A DNA stretch of 64,000 nucleotides from Pseudomonas sp. St316 (GTDB lineage: Bacteria; Pseudomonadota; Gammaproteobacteria; Pseudomonadales; Pseudomonadaceae): contig NZ_AP021901.1 of the NCBI RefSeq assembly GCF_018325905.1, positions 6,294,001 through 6,358,000 on the forward strand. Direction: 5' to 3'. Positions 1 to 9,808 of this stretch are shown in pieces; position 1 is the first letter of the stretch, and each line of letters starts with the position of its first letter. Below the pieces are notes generated by a model that worked only from the letters and a program-made list of their open reading frames with translations, had not been told where the DNA came from and did not search any database. A program made the translations under genes and the position numbers.

Positions 1-1352
1 AAGCCGCCGCGCGAGGTCTCTTTGTATTTGTCGTGCATGTCGGCACCGGTATCACGCATGGTGCGGATCACCCGGTCCAGGGAAATGAAATGCTGGCCAT
101 CCCCGCGCAAGGCCATTTGGGCAGCGTTGATGGCCTTGACCGCAGCGATCGCATTGCGCTCGATGCACGGCACCTGCACCAGGCCGCCCACTGGATCGCA
201 GGTCAGGCCGAGGTTGTGTTCCAGGCCGATTTCCGCCGCGTTGCACAGTTGTTCCGGGGTGGCCCCGAGAATCTCCGCCAGGCCCGCCGCCGCCATGGCG
301 CAGGCCGATCCCACCTCGCCCTGGCAACCGACTTCGGCGCCGGAAATCGATGCGTTCTTTTTGCACAGGATCCCGACGGCCGCCGCACCAAGGAAATAAT
401 CCACGACGTTGGCGTCGGTGACCGCTTCGCTGAACTTCATGAAGTAATGCAGCACCGCCGGAATGATCCCCGCCGCCCCGTTGGTCGGCGCCGTGACCAT
501 GCGCCCGCCGGCGGCGTTCTCTTCGTTGACCGCCAGGGCGAACAGGTTGACCCACTCCATGGCGCTGAGGGTCGAGCCAATGACGTTGGGTTTGTTCAGT
601 TCTTGCAGGCTGCGGTGCAACTTGGCCGCCCGCCGACGCACATTCAAACCGCCCGGCAGGATGCCTTCATGCTTGAGGCCCTGCTCGACGCAATCCTGCA
701 TGGCCCGCCACAGTTTCATCAGGCCGCTGCGAATCTCTTCCTCGGAACGCCAGACCTTTTCGTTGGCCAGCATCAACTGGGCCACCCGCAGGTCGTGGGT
801 GCAGCACAGTTGGAGCAACTCTTCGGCGCTGGAAAAATCGTAAGGCAGCTCGGTGCGATCCAGGTCCACCACGCCGCTGGAGGCCTGGGCCTGGTCGACG
901 ACGAAACCACCGCCAACCGAGTAATAAGTTTCACGGTGCAGCTCGCCGTCGGCGCCCTCGGCCACCAGCGTCATCGCATTGGGATGGAACGGCAGGTTCT
1001 CGTCGATCAGGCGCATGTCCCGGGACCAGATAAACGGTACCGGCAGGCGACCGTCGAGCAGCAGGGTCTGGGTTTCGCGCAAACGCTCGATGCGCGGGCC
1101 GATCTGCGACGGGTCGATTGCGTCTGGCCACTCGCCCATCAAGCCCATGATCACGGCGTTGTCGCTGCCGTGGCCGATACCAGTGGCCGACAGCGAACCG
1201 AACAACTGCACCTCGACCCGGCGCACATCATTGAGCAAGGCTTTGTCGCGCAATGCTCCAACGAACAATGCCGCCGCACGCATCGGGCCCACGGTGTGGG
1301 AACTGGACGGGCCGATACCGATCTTGAACAGGTCGAAAACGCTGATTGCCAT
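1..1352 (-). CDS. sdaB: L-serine ammonia-lyase (iron-sulfur type), 3' end cut off
   Basis: Single-chain iron-sulfur L-serine dehydratase, which converts serine to pyruvate and ammonia in the cytoplasm. The reverse-strand reading starts [20 protein letters not shown], the classic family N-terminus. Near residue 340 it has the [20 protein letters not shown] region with conserved cysteines that ligate the cluster. It is still open at base 1, reading ..KYKETSRGG, which in the family lies about eight residues from the end, so nearly the whole protein is present. The start ATG (1350-1352) is preceded by GGAGGT in the right place. It diverges from cbcX. In P. aeruginosa sdaB (PA5379) is likewise next to cbcX, fitting a role in consuming serine made from choline, betaine and glycine. 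Family assignment is sure; sdaB rather than sdaA rests on gene order. Confidence 0.95.
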   Translation of the reverse strand, partial: MAISVFDLFKIGIGPSSSHTVGPMRAAALFVGALRDKALLNDVRRVEVQLFGSLSATGIGHGSDNAVIMGLMGEWPDAIDPSQIGPRIERLRETQTLLLDGRLPVPFIWSRDMRLIDENLPFHPNAMTLVAEGADGELHRETYYSVGGGFVVDQAQASSGVVDLDRTELPYDFSSAEELLQLCCTHDLRVAQLMLANEKVWRSEEEIRSGLMKLWRAMQDCVEQGLKHEGILPGGLNVRRRAAKLHRSLQELNKPNVIGSTLSAMEWVNLFALAVNEENAAGGRMVTAPTNGAAGIIPAVLHYFMKFSEAVTDANVVDYFLGAAAVGILCKKNASISGAEVGCQGEVGSACAMAAAGLAEILGATPEQLCNAAEIGLEHNLGLTCDPVGGLVQVPCIERNAIAAVKAINAAQMALRGDGQHFISLDRVIRTMRDTGADMHDKYKETSRGG

Positions 1353-1586
1353 TGCCGAAAACCTCCAGAACAGGCACATCCGGGCGCAGGAGCGTCCGGT
1401 GACGGAGCTGCTACGCTCAACGCCGGGATGGCCGCATCATCCGGTTTTTGCCTTGGTGGCCGACGTCTGACACCGACGCAATCATGCCCGCCAACGCCGC
1501 CCCGTCCTGACCCCGGTTTTGCGCCGTTTTTCTGCGTATCAGAGGCCAGCCAGGGGCGGAAAAAATCTGTAAACGACGTCACCGAC

Positions 1587-1628
1587 ACTGGATGCGACCC
1601 TCCCTGTACTGGATACGACCCACCCTGT
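1587..1628. promoter_or_regulatory. Two 21-bp direct repeats in the sdaB-cbcX promoter gap
   Basis: The 424-bp gap between sdaB and cbcX holds two adjacent 21-bp units (1587-1607 and 1608-1628) that match at 19 of 21 positions and begin ACTGGATRCGACCC. Direct repeats on a 21-bp pitch, two helical turns, are the usual layout of AraC-family half sites. The choline/betaine regulator GbdR belongs to that family and is known to activate cbc genes in P. aeruginosa. GbdR binding here is inference. Nothing else recognisable lies in the gap. Confidence 0.4.
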
Positions 1629-1776
1629 AGGCGTCAGATTTGCACTGGTACATGATCGGTTACGGCTCGTTTGCAAGGCCGCGTGTCAGAGAGTGCCCAC
1701 GCGCCACCAACCGCAACATCCAATAAGCGCGGTTGTCCTGACCGGACACCGCCGATAAAACACCAGGAGTCCACCC

Positions 1777-2724
1777 ATGAAAGGTTCCACATCGTTGTTG
1801 TTGGCCGCCATGCTGAGTCTTCCGATGCTGGCCAACGCTGCTGAACCCGAACAGTGCAGCACCGTCAACTTCTCCGACGTCGGCTGGACCGACATCACCG
1901 TGACCACCGCCACCACCAGCGTGGTGCTCGACGCCCTCGGCTACAAGACCAAGACCACCATGATTTCCGTGCCGGTGACCTACAAGTCCCTGGCCGACGG
2001 CAAGAACATGGACGTGTTCCTCGGCAACTGGATGCCGACCATGGAAAACGACATCAAGGCCTACCGCGAAGCCGGCACCGTGGAAACCGTGCGCACCAAC
2101 CTCAAGGGCGCCAAGTACACCCTGGCCGTGCCTCAGGCTTTATATGACAAAGGCCTGCACGACTTCGCCGATATCCCCAAATTCAAGAAAGAGCTGGACG
2201 GCAAGATCTACGGGATCGAACCCGGCAACGACGGCAACCGCCTGATCCAGAGCATGATCGAAAAGAACGCCTTCGGCCTGAAGGACGCGGGTTTCAAAGT
2301 CGTGGAGTCGAGTGAAGCCGGCATGCTCTCGCAGGTCGACCGCGCTTCCAAGCGCGGCACCGACGTGGTGTTCCTCGGCTGGGCGCCACACCCGATGAAC
2401 ACCCGCTTCAAGATCCAGTACCTGACCGGCGGCGACGACTTCTTCGGCCCCGACTTCGGTGCCGCAACCGTCGCGACCAACACCCGCAAGGGCTACAGCC
2501 AGGAATGCAGCAACGTTGGCCAGCTGTTGAAAAACTTGGAGTTCACCGTCGACATGGAAAGCACGCTGATGGGCAACGTGCTCGACGACAAAATGAAGCC
2601 AGAGGCTGCCGCCAAGGCCTGGCTGAAGAAAAACCCACAGGTACTCGATACCTGGTTGGCTGGCGTGACCACCATTGACGGTAAACCGGGGCTGGACGCC
2701 GTGAAAGCCAAGCTTGCGCAGTAA
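1777..2724 (+). CDS. cbcX: Choline ABC transporter substrate-binding protein CbcX
   Basis: Periplasmic binding protein that presents choline to the CbcWV membrane complex. The 315-residue product has a clear signal peptide (positive start, hydrophobic core, likely cleavage after ANA near residue 22). The body is of the glycine betaine/choline type (OpuAC fold), with VNFSDVGWTDI early and FLGWAPHPMN later, regions that in the family supply aromatic residues for the cation cage. The ATG follows CACCAGGAGTCC, a good ribosome site. It is first in a cbcXWV operon, with only about 70 bp to the permease. In pseudomonads this core transporter also serves separate betaine- and carnitine-binding proteins (established for CbcXWV), so its range may exceed choline. 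Confidence 0.93.
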   Translation: MKGSTSLLLAAMLSLPMLANAAEPEQCSTVNFSDVGWTDITVTTATTSVVLDALGYKTKTTMISVPVTYKSLADGKNMDVFLGNWMPTMENDIKAYREAGTVETVRTNLKGAKYTLAVPQALYDKGLHDFADIPKFKKELDGKIYGIEPGNDGNRLIQSMIEKNAFGLKDAGFKVVESSEAGMLSQVDRASKRGTDVVFLGWAPHPMNTRFKIQYLTGGDDFFGPDFGAATVATNTRKGYSQECSNVGQLLKNLEFTVDMESTLMGNVLDDKMKPEAAAKAWLKKNPQVLDTWLAGVTTIDGKPGLDAVKAKLAQ

Positions 2725-2795
2725 CTGCTTATGTTATGCCGGGCGGGTTCGCTCGCCCGGGCTGTTTATTCCCTTGCATGCGGACGTTCACTACC

Positions 2796-3641
2796 ATGCT
2801 CATTGATCAGAAAATACCCTTAGGCCAGTACATTGCAGGCTTCGTCGAATGGTTGACGCAACACGGCGCCAGCACCTTCGACGCAATCGCACTGTTCCTG
2901 GAAACGATGATTCACGGCGTGACGTTTGCGCTGACCTGGTTCAATCCCCTGGCCCTGATCGGCCTCATTGCGCTATTGGCGCACTTCATCCAGCGCAAAT
3001 GGGGCCTGACCGTATTCGTCATTGCGTCCTTCCTGCTGATCCTCAACCTGGGTTACTGGCAAGAGACCATGGAAACCCTCGCCCAGGTGCTGTTCGCGAC
3101 CCTGGTTTGCGTAGTGATCGGCGTGCCGCTGGGCATTGTTGCCGCGCACAAGCCGATGTTCTACACCCTGATGCGTCCGGTGCTCGATCTGATGCAGACC
3201 GTACCGACCTTCGTTTACCTCATTCCTACCCTGACCCTCTTCGGGCTGGGTGTAGTCCCAGGCCTGATTTCCACGGTGGTGTTCGCGATTGCCGCGCCCA
3301 TCCGTCTGACCTACCTGGGCATCCGCGACGTACCGGACGAACTGATGGACGCCGGCAAAGCCTTCGGCTGCTCCCGTCGCCAACTCCTGTCGCGCATTGA
3401 ACTGCCCCATGCGATGCCCAGCATCGCGGCCGGTATCACCCAGTGCATCATGCTGTCGTTGTCGATGGTGGTGATCGCGGCACTGGTGGGCGCCGATGGC
3501 CTGGGCAAACCCGTGGTCAACGCACTGAACACCGCCGATATCGCCCTGGGCTTCGAAGCCGGCCTGGCGATCGTGCTGCTGGCGATCATGCTCGACCGAA
3601 TCTGCAAACAACCCGACGCCAAAGTAGGGGGTGACGCATGA
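2796..3641 (+). CDS. cbcW: Choline/betaine ABC transporter permease CbcW
   Basis: Inner-membrane permease of the quaternary-amine uptake complex. The product is 281 residues from the ATG at 2796 (MLIDQKIPLGQY), the usual length; an upstream start at 2736 would add 20 residues of unlikely sequence. Several hydrophobic segments are visible. The cytoplasmic EAA-type loop that contacts the ATPase reads ELMDAGKAFGCSRRQLLSRI near residue 185. The stop overlaps the cbcV start (ATGA), indicating translational coupling. Confidence 0.93.
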   Translation: MLIDQKIPLGQYIAGFVEWLTQHGASTFDAIALFLETMIHGVTFALTWFNPLALIGLIALLAHFIQRKWGLTVFVIASFLLILNLGYWQETMETLAQVLFATLVCVVIGVPLGIVAAHKPMFYTLMRPVLDLMQTVPTFVYLIPTLTLFGLGVVPGLISTVVFAIAAPIRLTYLGIRDVPDELMDAGKAFGCSRRQLLSRIELPHAMPSIAAGITQCIMLSLSMVVIAALVGADGLGKPVVNALNTADIALGFEAGLAIVLLAIMLDRICKQPDAKVGGDA

Positions 3642-4816
3642 GCATAATTCGTTTCGAAGACGTTGACGTGATCTTCTCCAGGGATCCACGCGAAGCCCTC
3701 AAGCTGCTTGACCAGGGCATGACCCGCAACGAAATCCTGAAGAAAACCGGGCAAATCGTCGGCGTGGAAAAAGCCAGCCTGGACATCGAGAAAGGCGAAA
3801 TCTGTGTCTTGATGGGCTTGTCCGGCTCGGGCAAATCCAGCCTGTTGCGCTGCATCAACGGCTTGAACACCGTCAGTCGCGGCAAGCTGTTTGTTGAACA
3901 CGAAGGCCGGCAGATCGACATCGCCTCCTGCACCCCCGCTGAACTGAAGATGATGCGCACCAAGCGCATCGCCATGGTGTTCCAGAAGTTCGCCCTGATG
4001 CCTTGGCTGACGGTGCGCGAGAACATCAGCTTTGGTCTGGAAATGCAGGGCCGCCCTGAGAAAGAACGCCGCAAGCTGGTGGATGAGAAGCTGGAGCTGG
4101 TGGGCCTGACCCAATGGCGCAACAAGAAGCCCGACGAATTGTCCGGCGGCATGCAGCAACGGGTCGGCCTGGCCCGCGCCCTGGCGATGGACGCCGACAT
4201 CCTGCTGATGGACGAACCCTTCTCCGCCCTCGACCCGCTGATCCGCCAGGGCCTGCAGGACGAACTGCTGGAGCTGCAACGCAAGCTGAGCAAGACCATC
4301 GTGTTCGTCAGCCACGACCTCGACGAGGCCCTGAAGCTGGGCAGCCGTATCGCGATCATGAAGGACGGCCGGATCATCCAGTACAGCAAGCCGGAAGAAA
4401 TCGTGCTGAACCCGGCGGACGACTACGTGCGCACCTTCGTCGCCCACACCAACCCGCTCAACGTCCTGTGCGGTCGCAGCCTGATGCGCACCCTGGACAA
4501 CTGCAAGCGCATCAACGGTTCGGTGTGCCTGGATCCGGGCGGTGACTCCTGGCTCGACCTCGCCGAAGGCAACACCATCAAGGGCGCCCGGCAGAACGGC
4601 GCGGCGCTGGACCTGCAAAACTGGGTACCAGGCCAAGCCGTCGAAGAGCTGGGTCGGCGTCCGACCCTGGTGGACTCCAATATCGGCATGCGCGACGCGT
4701 TGCAGATTCGCTACCAGACCGGCAACAAACTGGTACTCCACGATAACCAGCAAGTCGTCGGGATTCTGGGCGACAGCGAGCTGTACCACGCCCTGCTGGG
4801 CAAGAACCTGGGCTAA
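3638..4816 (+). CDS. cbcV: Choline/betaine ABC transporter ATPase CbcV
   Basis: ATPase subunit powering CbcXW uptake. The 392-residue protein has Walker A GLSGSGKS at 60-67, the signature LSGGMQQRVGLARAL, Walker B ILLMDEPFSALDP and the switch histidine in FVSHDLDEALKLG. As in ProV/OpuAA-type ATPases, the N-terminus carries an extension (DQGMTRNEILKKTG) and about 110 residues follow the nucleotide-binding domain, a weakly CBS-like accessory region. It is the last gene of the cbc operon and is followed 12 bp later by a strong terminator. Confidence 0.93.
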   Translation: MSIIRFEDVDVIFSRDPREALKLLDQGMTRNEILKKTGQIVGVEKASLDIEKGEICVLMGLSGSGKSSLLRCINGLNTVSRGKLFVEHEGRQIDIASCTPAELKMMRTKRIAMVFQKFALMPWLTVRENISFGLEMQGRPEKERRKLVDEKLELVGLTQWRNKKPDELSGGMQQRVGLARALAMDADILLMDEPFSALDPLIRQGLQDELLELQRKLSKTIVFVSHDLDEALKLGSRIAIMKDGRIIQYSKPEEIVLNPADDYVRTFVAHTNPLNVLCGRSLMRTLDNCKRINGSVCLDPGGDSWLDLAEGNTIKGARQNGAALDLQNWVPGQAVEELGRRPTLVDSNIGMRDALQIRYQTGNKLVLHDNQQVVGILGDSELYHALLGKNLG

Positions 4817-4827
4817 GCCAACGCCAA

Positions 4828-4860
4828 CAAAAACGCCGCGAGATGAATGCGGCGTTTTTG
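4828..4860 (+). terminator. Rho-independent terminator of cbcXWV
   Basis: AAAACGCCGC and GCGGCGTTTT form a 10-bp stem around a short AT-rich loop and end in a T run, directly after the cbcV stop. It separates the transporter operon from betIBA. Confidence 0.85.
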
Positions 4861-4908
4861 TCTGGGTGGTGCTGACGGCTGACAAGCTGGATCTGGAATG
4901 CAAATAAC

Positions 4909-4938
4909 TGTGGCGAGGGGATTTATCCCCTCGCCACA
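4909..4938. repeat. Perfect 30-bp palindrome (GGCGAGGGGAT type)
   Basis: TGTGGCGAGGGGAT and ATCCCCTCGCCACA are exact inverse copies with two bases between them. The same half-site starts the repeat at 26231, so this belongs to a dispersed palindromic family rather than being a private operator. It lies between the cbcV terminator and the betI promoter. Confidence 0.75.
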
Positions 4939-5058
4939 ACCGCATTGCAGCTATCAAGTGCATTTGGCCTACAGGCCAACCGACGAGTGTTATAAAGACA
5001 TCCCCAAAAGTCCTCGCCCCAGCAAATAGCGACGACTTGTCATAGAACTTATTTTTTG

Positions 5059-5078
5059 TTGATTGAACGTTCAATCAA
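5059..5078. promoter_or_regulatory. BetI operator
   Basis: A perfect 20-bp palindrome, TTGATTGAAC / GTTCAATCAA, lies about 70 bp upstream of betI. Its size, symmetry and AT-rich ends fit a TetR-family dimer site. BetI is known to repress its own bet operon and to be released by choline, so this is very probably its operator. The assignment is inferred from position and symmetry. Confidence 0.75.
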
Positions 5079-5148
5079 AACAAAATAGACTGGCTTTCGT
5101 TCCGGCAGACGACATTCGTGCGCCGGATGGCCTAAGGAGATGTGCTAG

Positions 5149-5769
5149 ATGCCCAAGGTCGGTATGCAACCCATCCGCCGCCAACAACTGATCGAAGCCA
5201 CGTTGCAAGCGGTCGATCAAGTCGGCATGGGGGACGCCAGCATTGCGCTGATCGCCCGTTTGGCCGGTGTCTCCAACGGCATCATCAGTCACTACTTTCA
5301 GGACAAGAATGGCCTGATCGCGGCCACGGCCCAGTACCTGATGACTGTCCTGAGCGAGAACGTCACCGCGCGCCGCCAGGCGCTGGAGGACACAAGCCCC
5401 CGGGCCCACCTCAAGGTGATCATCGAAGGCAACTTCGACGCCAGCCAGGTCAATGGCCCGGCAATGAAAACCTGGCTGGCCTTCTGGGCCACCAGCATGC
5501 ACCACCCGTCTTTGCACAGGTTGCAGCGGATCAACGATCACCGTCTGTATTCCAACCTGTGTAGCCAGTTCCGCCGCGTGTTGCCCGTTGACCAGGCGCG
5601 CAGCGCGGCACGGGGCCTGGCGGCGCTGATTGACGGCTTGTGGCTGCGCGGAGCGCTGTCGGGAGACGCGTTCGATACCGCCCAGGCGCACCAGATCGCT
5701 TACGAATACATGGATTTCCAACTGGCCAAAGCAGGGGCACCAGAGCACACAGAACCGCTCGACTCCTGA
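5149..5769 (+). CDS. betI: Choline-responsive repressor BetI
   Basis: TetR-family repressor of the choline-to-betaine genes; choline binding relieves repression. The product is 206 residues, with an N-terminal helix-turn-helix ([26 protein letters not shown], about 32-58) and the family's choline-binding domain containing [21 protein letters not shown] stands 9 bp before the ATG. betB follows after 80 bp, so betIBA is probably one unit. In PAO1 the choline symporter betT1 lies between cbcV and betI; here that gap has only a terminator, a palindrome and the operator. Confidence 0.95.
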   Translation: MPKVGMQPIRRQQLIEATLQAVDQVGMGDASIALIARLAGVSNGIISHYFQDKNGLIAATAQYLMTVLSENVTARRQALEDTSPRAHLKVIIEGNFDASQVNGPAMKTWLAFWATSMHHPSLHRLQRINDHRLYSNLCSQFRRVLPVDQARSAARGLAALIDGLWLRGALSGDAFDTAQAHQIAYEYMDFQLAKAGAPEHTEPLDS

Positions 5770-5849
5770 ACCGTCGCCGAACCGCGTAGTCAGCTATAAA
5801 CGACACGCTCCGGTGGCCAGCCAACCACTTATGCACTTGCGAGGACTTT

Positions 5850-7322
5850 ATGGCCCGTTTCGAACTGCAAAAACTCTACATCGATGGCGCGTACAGCGAT
5901 GCCAGCGGCGACGCCACTTTCGAAGCCATCAACCCTGCCAACGGCGAGGTCCTTGCCCAGGTGCAGCGTGCGACGTTCGAGGACGTCGAGCGCGCCGTGG
6001 TCAGCGCCGAAAAGGGCCAGAAAGTCTGGGCCGCCATGACCGCCATGCAGCGTTCGCGCATCCTGCGCCGGGCCGTGGACATCCTGCGCGAGCGCAACGA
6101 TGAGTTGGCCGCCCTGGAAACCCTGGACACCGGCAAGGCCTACTCCGAAACCCGCTACGTCGACATCGTCACCGGCGCCGACGTGCTGGAATACTACGCC
6201 GGCCTGGTACCTGCCATCGAAGGCGAGCAGGTGCCGCTGCGCACCACTTCATTCGTCTACACCCGTCGCGAGCCCCTGGGCGTAGTGGCCGGTATCGGCG
6301 CGTGGAACTACCCGATCCAGATCGCCCTGTGGAAATCCGCCCCGGCCCTGGCAGCCGGTAACGCGATGATCTTCAAGCCGAGCGAAGTCACCTCGCTGAC
6401 CACCCTGAAACTGGCCGAGATCTATACCGAGGCCGGCGTTCCAGCAGGTGTGTTCAACGTCCTGACCGGCAGCGGTCGTGAAGTCGGCACCTGGCTGACC
6501 GAACACCCACGCATCGAAAAAATCTCCTTTACCGGCGGCACCGACACCGGCAAGAAAGTCATGGCCAGCGCCTCGAGCTCTTCGCTCAAGGACGTGACCA
6601 TGGAACTGGGCGGCAAGTCGCCGCTGATCATCTTCGACGACGCCGACCTGGATCGCGCCGCCGACACCGCGATGATGGCCAACTTCTACAGCTCCGGCCA
6701 GGTCTGCACCAACGGCACCCGCGTGTTCGTGCCGAGCCACCTCAAGGCGGCCTTCGAAGCCAAGATCGCCGAGCGCGTGGCACGCATCCGCATCGGTAAT
6801 CCTGAGGACGAAAACACCAATTTCGGTCCGCTGGTGAGCTTCGCCCACATGGAAAGCGTGCTGGGCTACATCGACAAAGGCAAAGCCGAAGGCGCGCGCC
6901 TGTTGTGCGGCGGCGGTCGTTTGACCGACGGCGAATTGGCCAAGGGCGCTTTCGTGGCCCCGACCGTGTTCACCGATTGCACCGACGAGATGACCATCGT
7001 GCGTGAAGAAATCTTCGGCCCGGTGATGAGCATCCTCACCTACGACACCGAAGAAGAAGTGATTCGCCGCGCCAACGACACCGATTTCGGCCTGGCCGCC
7101 GGCGTCGTGACCCGCGACCTGAACCGCGCCCACCGCGTGATCCACCAGCTCGAAGCTGGCATCTGCTGGATCAATGCCTGGGGCGAATCGGCGGCTGAAA
7201 TGCCGGTCGGTGGCTACAAGCAATCGGGCGTGGGCCGGGAGAACGGCATCAGCTCGCTGAACAACTACACGCGCATCAAATCGGTACAGGTCGAGTTGGG
7301 CGACTACGCGTCGGTGTTCTAA
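5850..7322 (+). CDS. betB: Betaine aldehyde dehydrogenase
   Basis: Oxidises betaine aldehyde to glycine betaine with NAD(P)+, the second step of osmoprotectant synthesis and choline use. The 490-residue length equals the enzyme characterised in P. aeruginosa. Aldehyde-dehydrogenase motifs are intact: the glutamate motif [12 protein letters not shown] (about 251-262), the nucleophile cysteine in [13 protein letters not shown] (about 286) and the [11 protein letters not shown] cofactor loop. GCGAGGAC precedes the ATG. A REP pair separates it from betA. Confidence 0.96.
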   Translation: MARFELQKLYIDGAYSDASGDATFEAINPANGEVLAQVQRATFEDVERAVVSAEKGQKVWAAMTAMQRSRILRRAVDILRERNDELAALETLDTGKAYSETRYVDIVTGADVLEYYAGLVPAIEGEQVPLRTTSFVYTRREPLGVVAGIGAWNYPIQIALWKSAPALAAGNAMIFKPSEVTSLTTLKLAEIYTEAGVPAGVFNVLTGSGREVGTWLTEHPRIEKISFTGGTDTGKKVMASASSSSLKDVTMELGGKSPLIIFDDADLDRAADTAMMANFYSSGQVCTNGTRVFVPSHLKAAFEAKIAERVARIRIGNPEDENTNFGPLVSFAHMESVLGYIDKGKAEGARLLCGGGRLTDGELAKGAFVAPTVFTDCTDEMTIVREEIFGPVMSILTYDTEEEVIRRANDTDFGLAAGVVTRDLNRAHRVIHQLEAGICWINAWGESAAEMPVGGYKQSGVGRENGISSLNNYTRIKSVQVELGDYASVF

Positions 7323-7346
7323 GCCGCCGTTGCCTATGCGGCCGCC

Positions 7347-7410
7347 ATCGCGAGCAAGCTCGCTCCCACAGGAGCTCCCATTCCAATGTGGGAGCGAGTT
7401 TGCTCGCGAT
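7347..7410. repeat. REP pair between betB and betA
   Basis: Two REP cores in inverted orientation (ATCGCGAGCAAGCTCGCTCC, then GGGAGCGAGTTTGCTCGCGA) separated by about 16 bp. Inside an operon such hairpins can alter mRNA decay and the betB:betA ratio; that role is inferred. Confidence 0.85.
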
Positions 7411-7469
7411 CGAGTGCGAAGCACTTGCCAGGCCTGGCCTGAACCCAACTTCAAAAGAGGGTGCATTTC

Positions 7470-9173
7470 ATGTCCCAAGAATTCGATTACATCATCATCG
7501 GCGCCGGTTCGGCCGGTAACACCCTGGCTACCCGCCTGACCGAAGACGAAGGCGTCACCGTCCTGCTGCTCGAAGCCGGCGGACCAGACTATCGCCTGGA
7601 CTTTCGCACGCAAATGCCCGCCGCCCTGGCGTTCCCGCTGCAGGGCCGGCGCTACAACTGGGCCTACGAGACCGACCCGGAGCCACACATGAATGGCCGC
7701 CGCATGGAATGCGGTCGCGGCAAGGGCCTGGGCGGTTCTTCGCTGATCAATGGCATGTGCTACATCCGCGGCAACGCCCTGGACTATGACAACTGGGCCA
7801 AGCTGCCGGGCCTGGAAGACTGGAGCTACCTCGATTGCCTGCCGTATTTCCGTAAAGCCGAAACCCGCGACATCGGCCCGAACGACTACCACGGCGGCGA
7901 TGGCCCAGTCAGCGTGACCACGCCCAAGGCCGGCAACAACCCGCTGTTCCACGCCATGGTCGAAGCCGGCGTGCAGGCCGGTTACCCGCGTACCGAAGAC
8001 CTCAACGGCTACCAGCAGGAAGGTTTCGGCCCGATGGACCGTACCGTCACGCCCAACGGCCGCCGGGCCAGCACCGCGCGCGGTTACCTGGACATTGCCA
8101 AGAAGCGCTCGACCCTGACCATCGTGACCCACGCCCTGACCGACAAGATCATCTTCGAAGGCAAGCGTGCGGTCGGCGTGCGTTACCTAGTAGGCGCCGC
8201 CGAAGAGCGCGTCGAAGCCCGGGCCCGCAAGGAAGTGCTGCTGTGTTCCGGCGCCATCGCCTCGCCGCAGATCCTGCAGCGCTCCGGTGTCGGTCCCGCC
8301 AAATTGCTGGAGAGCCTCGACATCCCGGTGGTCCACGATCTGCCTGGCGTGGGTGAAAACCTGCAGGACCACCTGGAGCTGTACCTGCAATACGCCTGCA
8401 CCCAACCGGTTTCGCTGTACCCGTCGCTGCTCTGGTACAACCAGCCGGCCATCGGCGCCGAGTGGTTGTTCAACGGCACCGGCATCGGCGCCAGCAACCA
8501 GTTCGAGGCCGGCGGCTTCATTCGCACCCGTCCTGAATTCGATTGGCCGAACATCCAGTATCACTTCCTGCCGGTGGCGATTAACTACAACGGCAGCAAC
8601 GGTGTGAAGGAACACGGTTTCCAGGCGCACATGGGCTCCATGCGCTCGCCAAGCCGCGGCCGGATCCAGGCCAAGTCCAAGGACCCACGCCAGCACCCGA
8701 GCATCCTGTTCAACTACATGGCGACCGAGCAGGACTGGCAGGAATTTCGCGATGGCATCCGCCTGACCCGCGAGATCATGCAGCAGCCGGCGCTCGATCC
8801 GTTCCGTGGCCGCGAGATCAGCCCGGGCATTGAGGTGCAGACGGACGAGCAGTTGGACCAGTTCATCCGCGAGCATGCCGAAACCGCTTTCCACCCGTCT
8901 TGCTCGTGCAAGATGGGCACCGACGACATGGCGGTGGTGGACGGCGAAGGCCGCGTGCATGGCATGCAAGGGTTGCGCGTGGTGGATGCCTCGATCATGC
9001 CGATCATCACCACCGGCAACCTGAACGCGCCGACGATCATGATCGCCGAGAAAATCGCCGACAAGATCCGCGGCCGCACGCCCCTGCCACGCAGCACCGC
9101 GCCGTACTTCGTGGCCGGCGATGCGCCGGTGCGCGGCAAGCCAATGCGTGAAGTGGGGCCTAGCGCCCAGTAA
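7470..9173 (+). CDS. betA: Choline dehydrogenase
   Basis: Membrane-associated FAD enzyme of the GMC oxidoreductase family that oxidises choline to betaine aldehyde. 567 residues from the ATG at 7470 ([17 protein letters not shown]), chosen over a GTG at 7461 because AGAGGG lies 8 bp upstream of the ATG. The FAD Rossmann motif is at residues 8-13 (GAGSAG). GMC signature 1 ([20 protein letters not shown]) and signature 2 ([15 protein letters not shown]) are both present. The catalytic histidine lies in [11 protein letters not shown]. It closes the betIBA unit and is followed by a long REP array. Confidence 0.96.
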   Translation: MSQEFDYIIIGAGSAGNTLATRLTEDEGVTVLLLEAGGPDYRLDFRTQMPAALAFPLQGRRYNWAYETDPEPHMNGRRMECGRGKGLGGSSLINGMCYIRGNALDYDNWAKLPGLEDWSYLDCLPYFRKAETRDIGPNDYHGGDGPVSVTTPKAGNNPLFHAMVEAGVQAGYPRTEDLNGYQQEGFGPMDRTVTPNGRRASTARGYLDIAKKRSTLTIVTHALTDKIIFEGKRAVGVRYLVGAAEERVEARARKEVLLCSGAIASPQILQRSGVGPAKLLESLDIPVVHDLPGVGENLQDHLELYLQYACTQPVSLYPSLLWYNQPAIGAEWLFNGTGIGASNQFEAGGFIRTRPEFDWPNIQYHFLPVAINYNGSNGVKEHGFQAHMGSMRSPSRGRIQAKSKDPRQHPSILFNYMATEQDWQEFRDGIRLTREIMQQPALDPFRGREISPGIEVQTDEQLDQFIREHAETAFHPSCSCKMGTDDMAVVDGEGRVHGMQGLRVVDASIMPIITTGNLNAPTIMIAEKIADKIRGRTPLPRSTAPYFVAGDAPVRGKPMREVGPSAQ

Positions 9174-9187
9174 GGCGCTGCACCGCC

Positions 9188-9682
9188 ATCGCGAGCAAGC
9201 TCGCTCCCACAGGGGTTCGGCGGCGGACACAGATCTTGTGCCCACTGAAGCCCCCATTGTGGGAGCGAGCTTGCTCGCGATAGCGGTGGGTCAGCTTGCA
9301 CCGATGTTGAATGTGCATCTTCGCGAGCAGGCTCGCTCCCACAGGGGTTCTGCGGCGAATACAAATCTTGTGCCCACTGAAGCCCCCATGGTGGGAGCGA
9401 GCTTGCTCGCGATAGCGGTGGGTCAGCTTGCACCGATGTTGAATGTGCATCTTCGCGAGCAGGCTCGCTCCCACAGGGGGTTCTGCGGCGAATACAAATC
9501 TTGTGCCCACTGAAAGCCCCCATGGTGGGAGCGAGCTTGCTCGCGATAGCGGTGGGTCAGCTTGCACCGATGTTGAATGTGCCGCCGTCTTCGCGAGCAG
9601 GCTCGCTCCCACAGGGTTCTGCGGCGGATACGAATCTTGTGCCCACTGAAGACCTCATTGTGGGAGCGAGCTTGCTCGCGAT
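9188..9682. repeat. Tandem array of REP pairs, unit 132-138 bp
   Basis: Eight REP cores alternate in orientation (near 9188, 9260, 9320, 9392, 9452, 9526, 9590, 9660). The DNA between them also repeats: the spacer with CACTGAAGCCCCCAT and that with CAGCTTGCACCGATGTTGAA recur almost unchanged. Matching points sit at 9209, 9341, 9473 and 9611, so the array grew by duplicating a whole pair plus spacers. It fills most of the 635-bp gap between betA and the TldD-like gene; no gene is seen in it. Confidence 0.9.
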
Positions 9683-9808
9683 GGCGTCCGCCCTGACCCC
9701 CCCAGATTTCTATCCGCCTTGATCCCTCCCCCGCCCAGGCCTAATCTAGAGCCGCCGCGTCAACGCGCCGCACCTCGCAGCAATCGCCACTCCAGACAAG
9801 GAGGTTCC

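Noticed and set aside
33..1655. A 540-codon open frame on the plus strand opposite sdaB
   Set aside because: It is antisense to a clear enzyme gene, has no homology and reflects high-GC codon bias.
3311..5074. A 587-codon minus-strand open frame across cbcV
   Set aside because: Shadow frame of the ABC ATPase and permease; His/Gln/Val-rich composition typical of antisense frames in this genome.
6249..8132. A 627-codon minus-strand open frame across betB and betA
   Set aside because: Antisense to two well-supported enzymes, no start signal and no domain.
8714..9612. Repeated peptide-like frames in the REP array after betA (GASLLAM.., REQARSH..)
   Set aside because: They are translations of REP cores; the same peptides appear at every REP locus in the window.
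9188..9682. Possible CRISPR array because of regular repeats
   Set aside because: Repeats alternate in orientation, the spacers are themselves repeated, and no cas genes are near.
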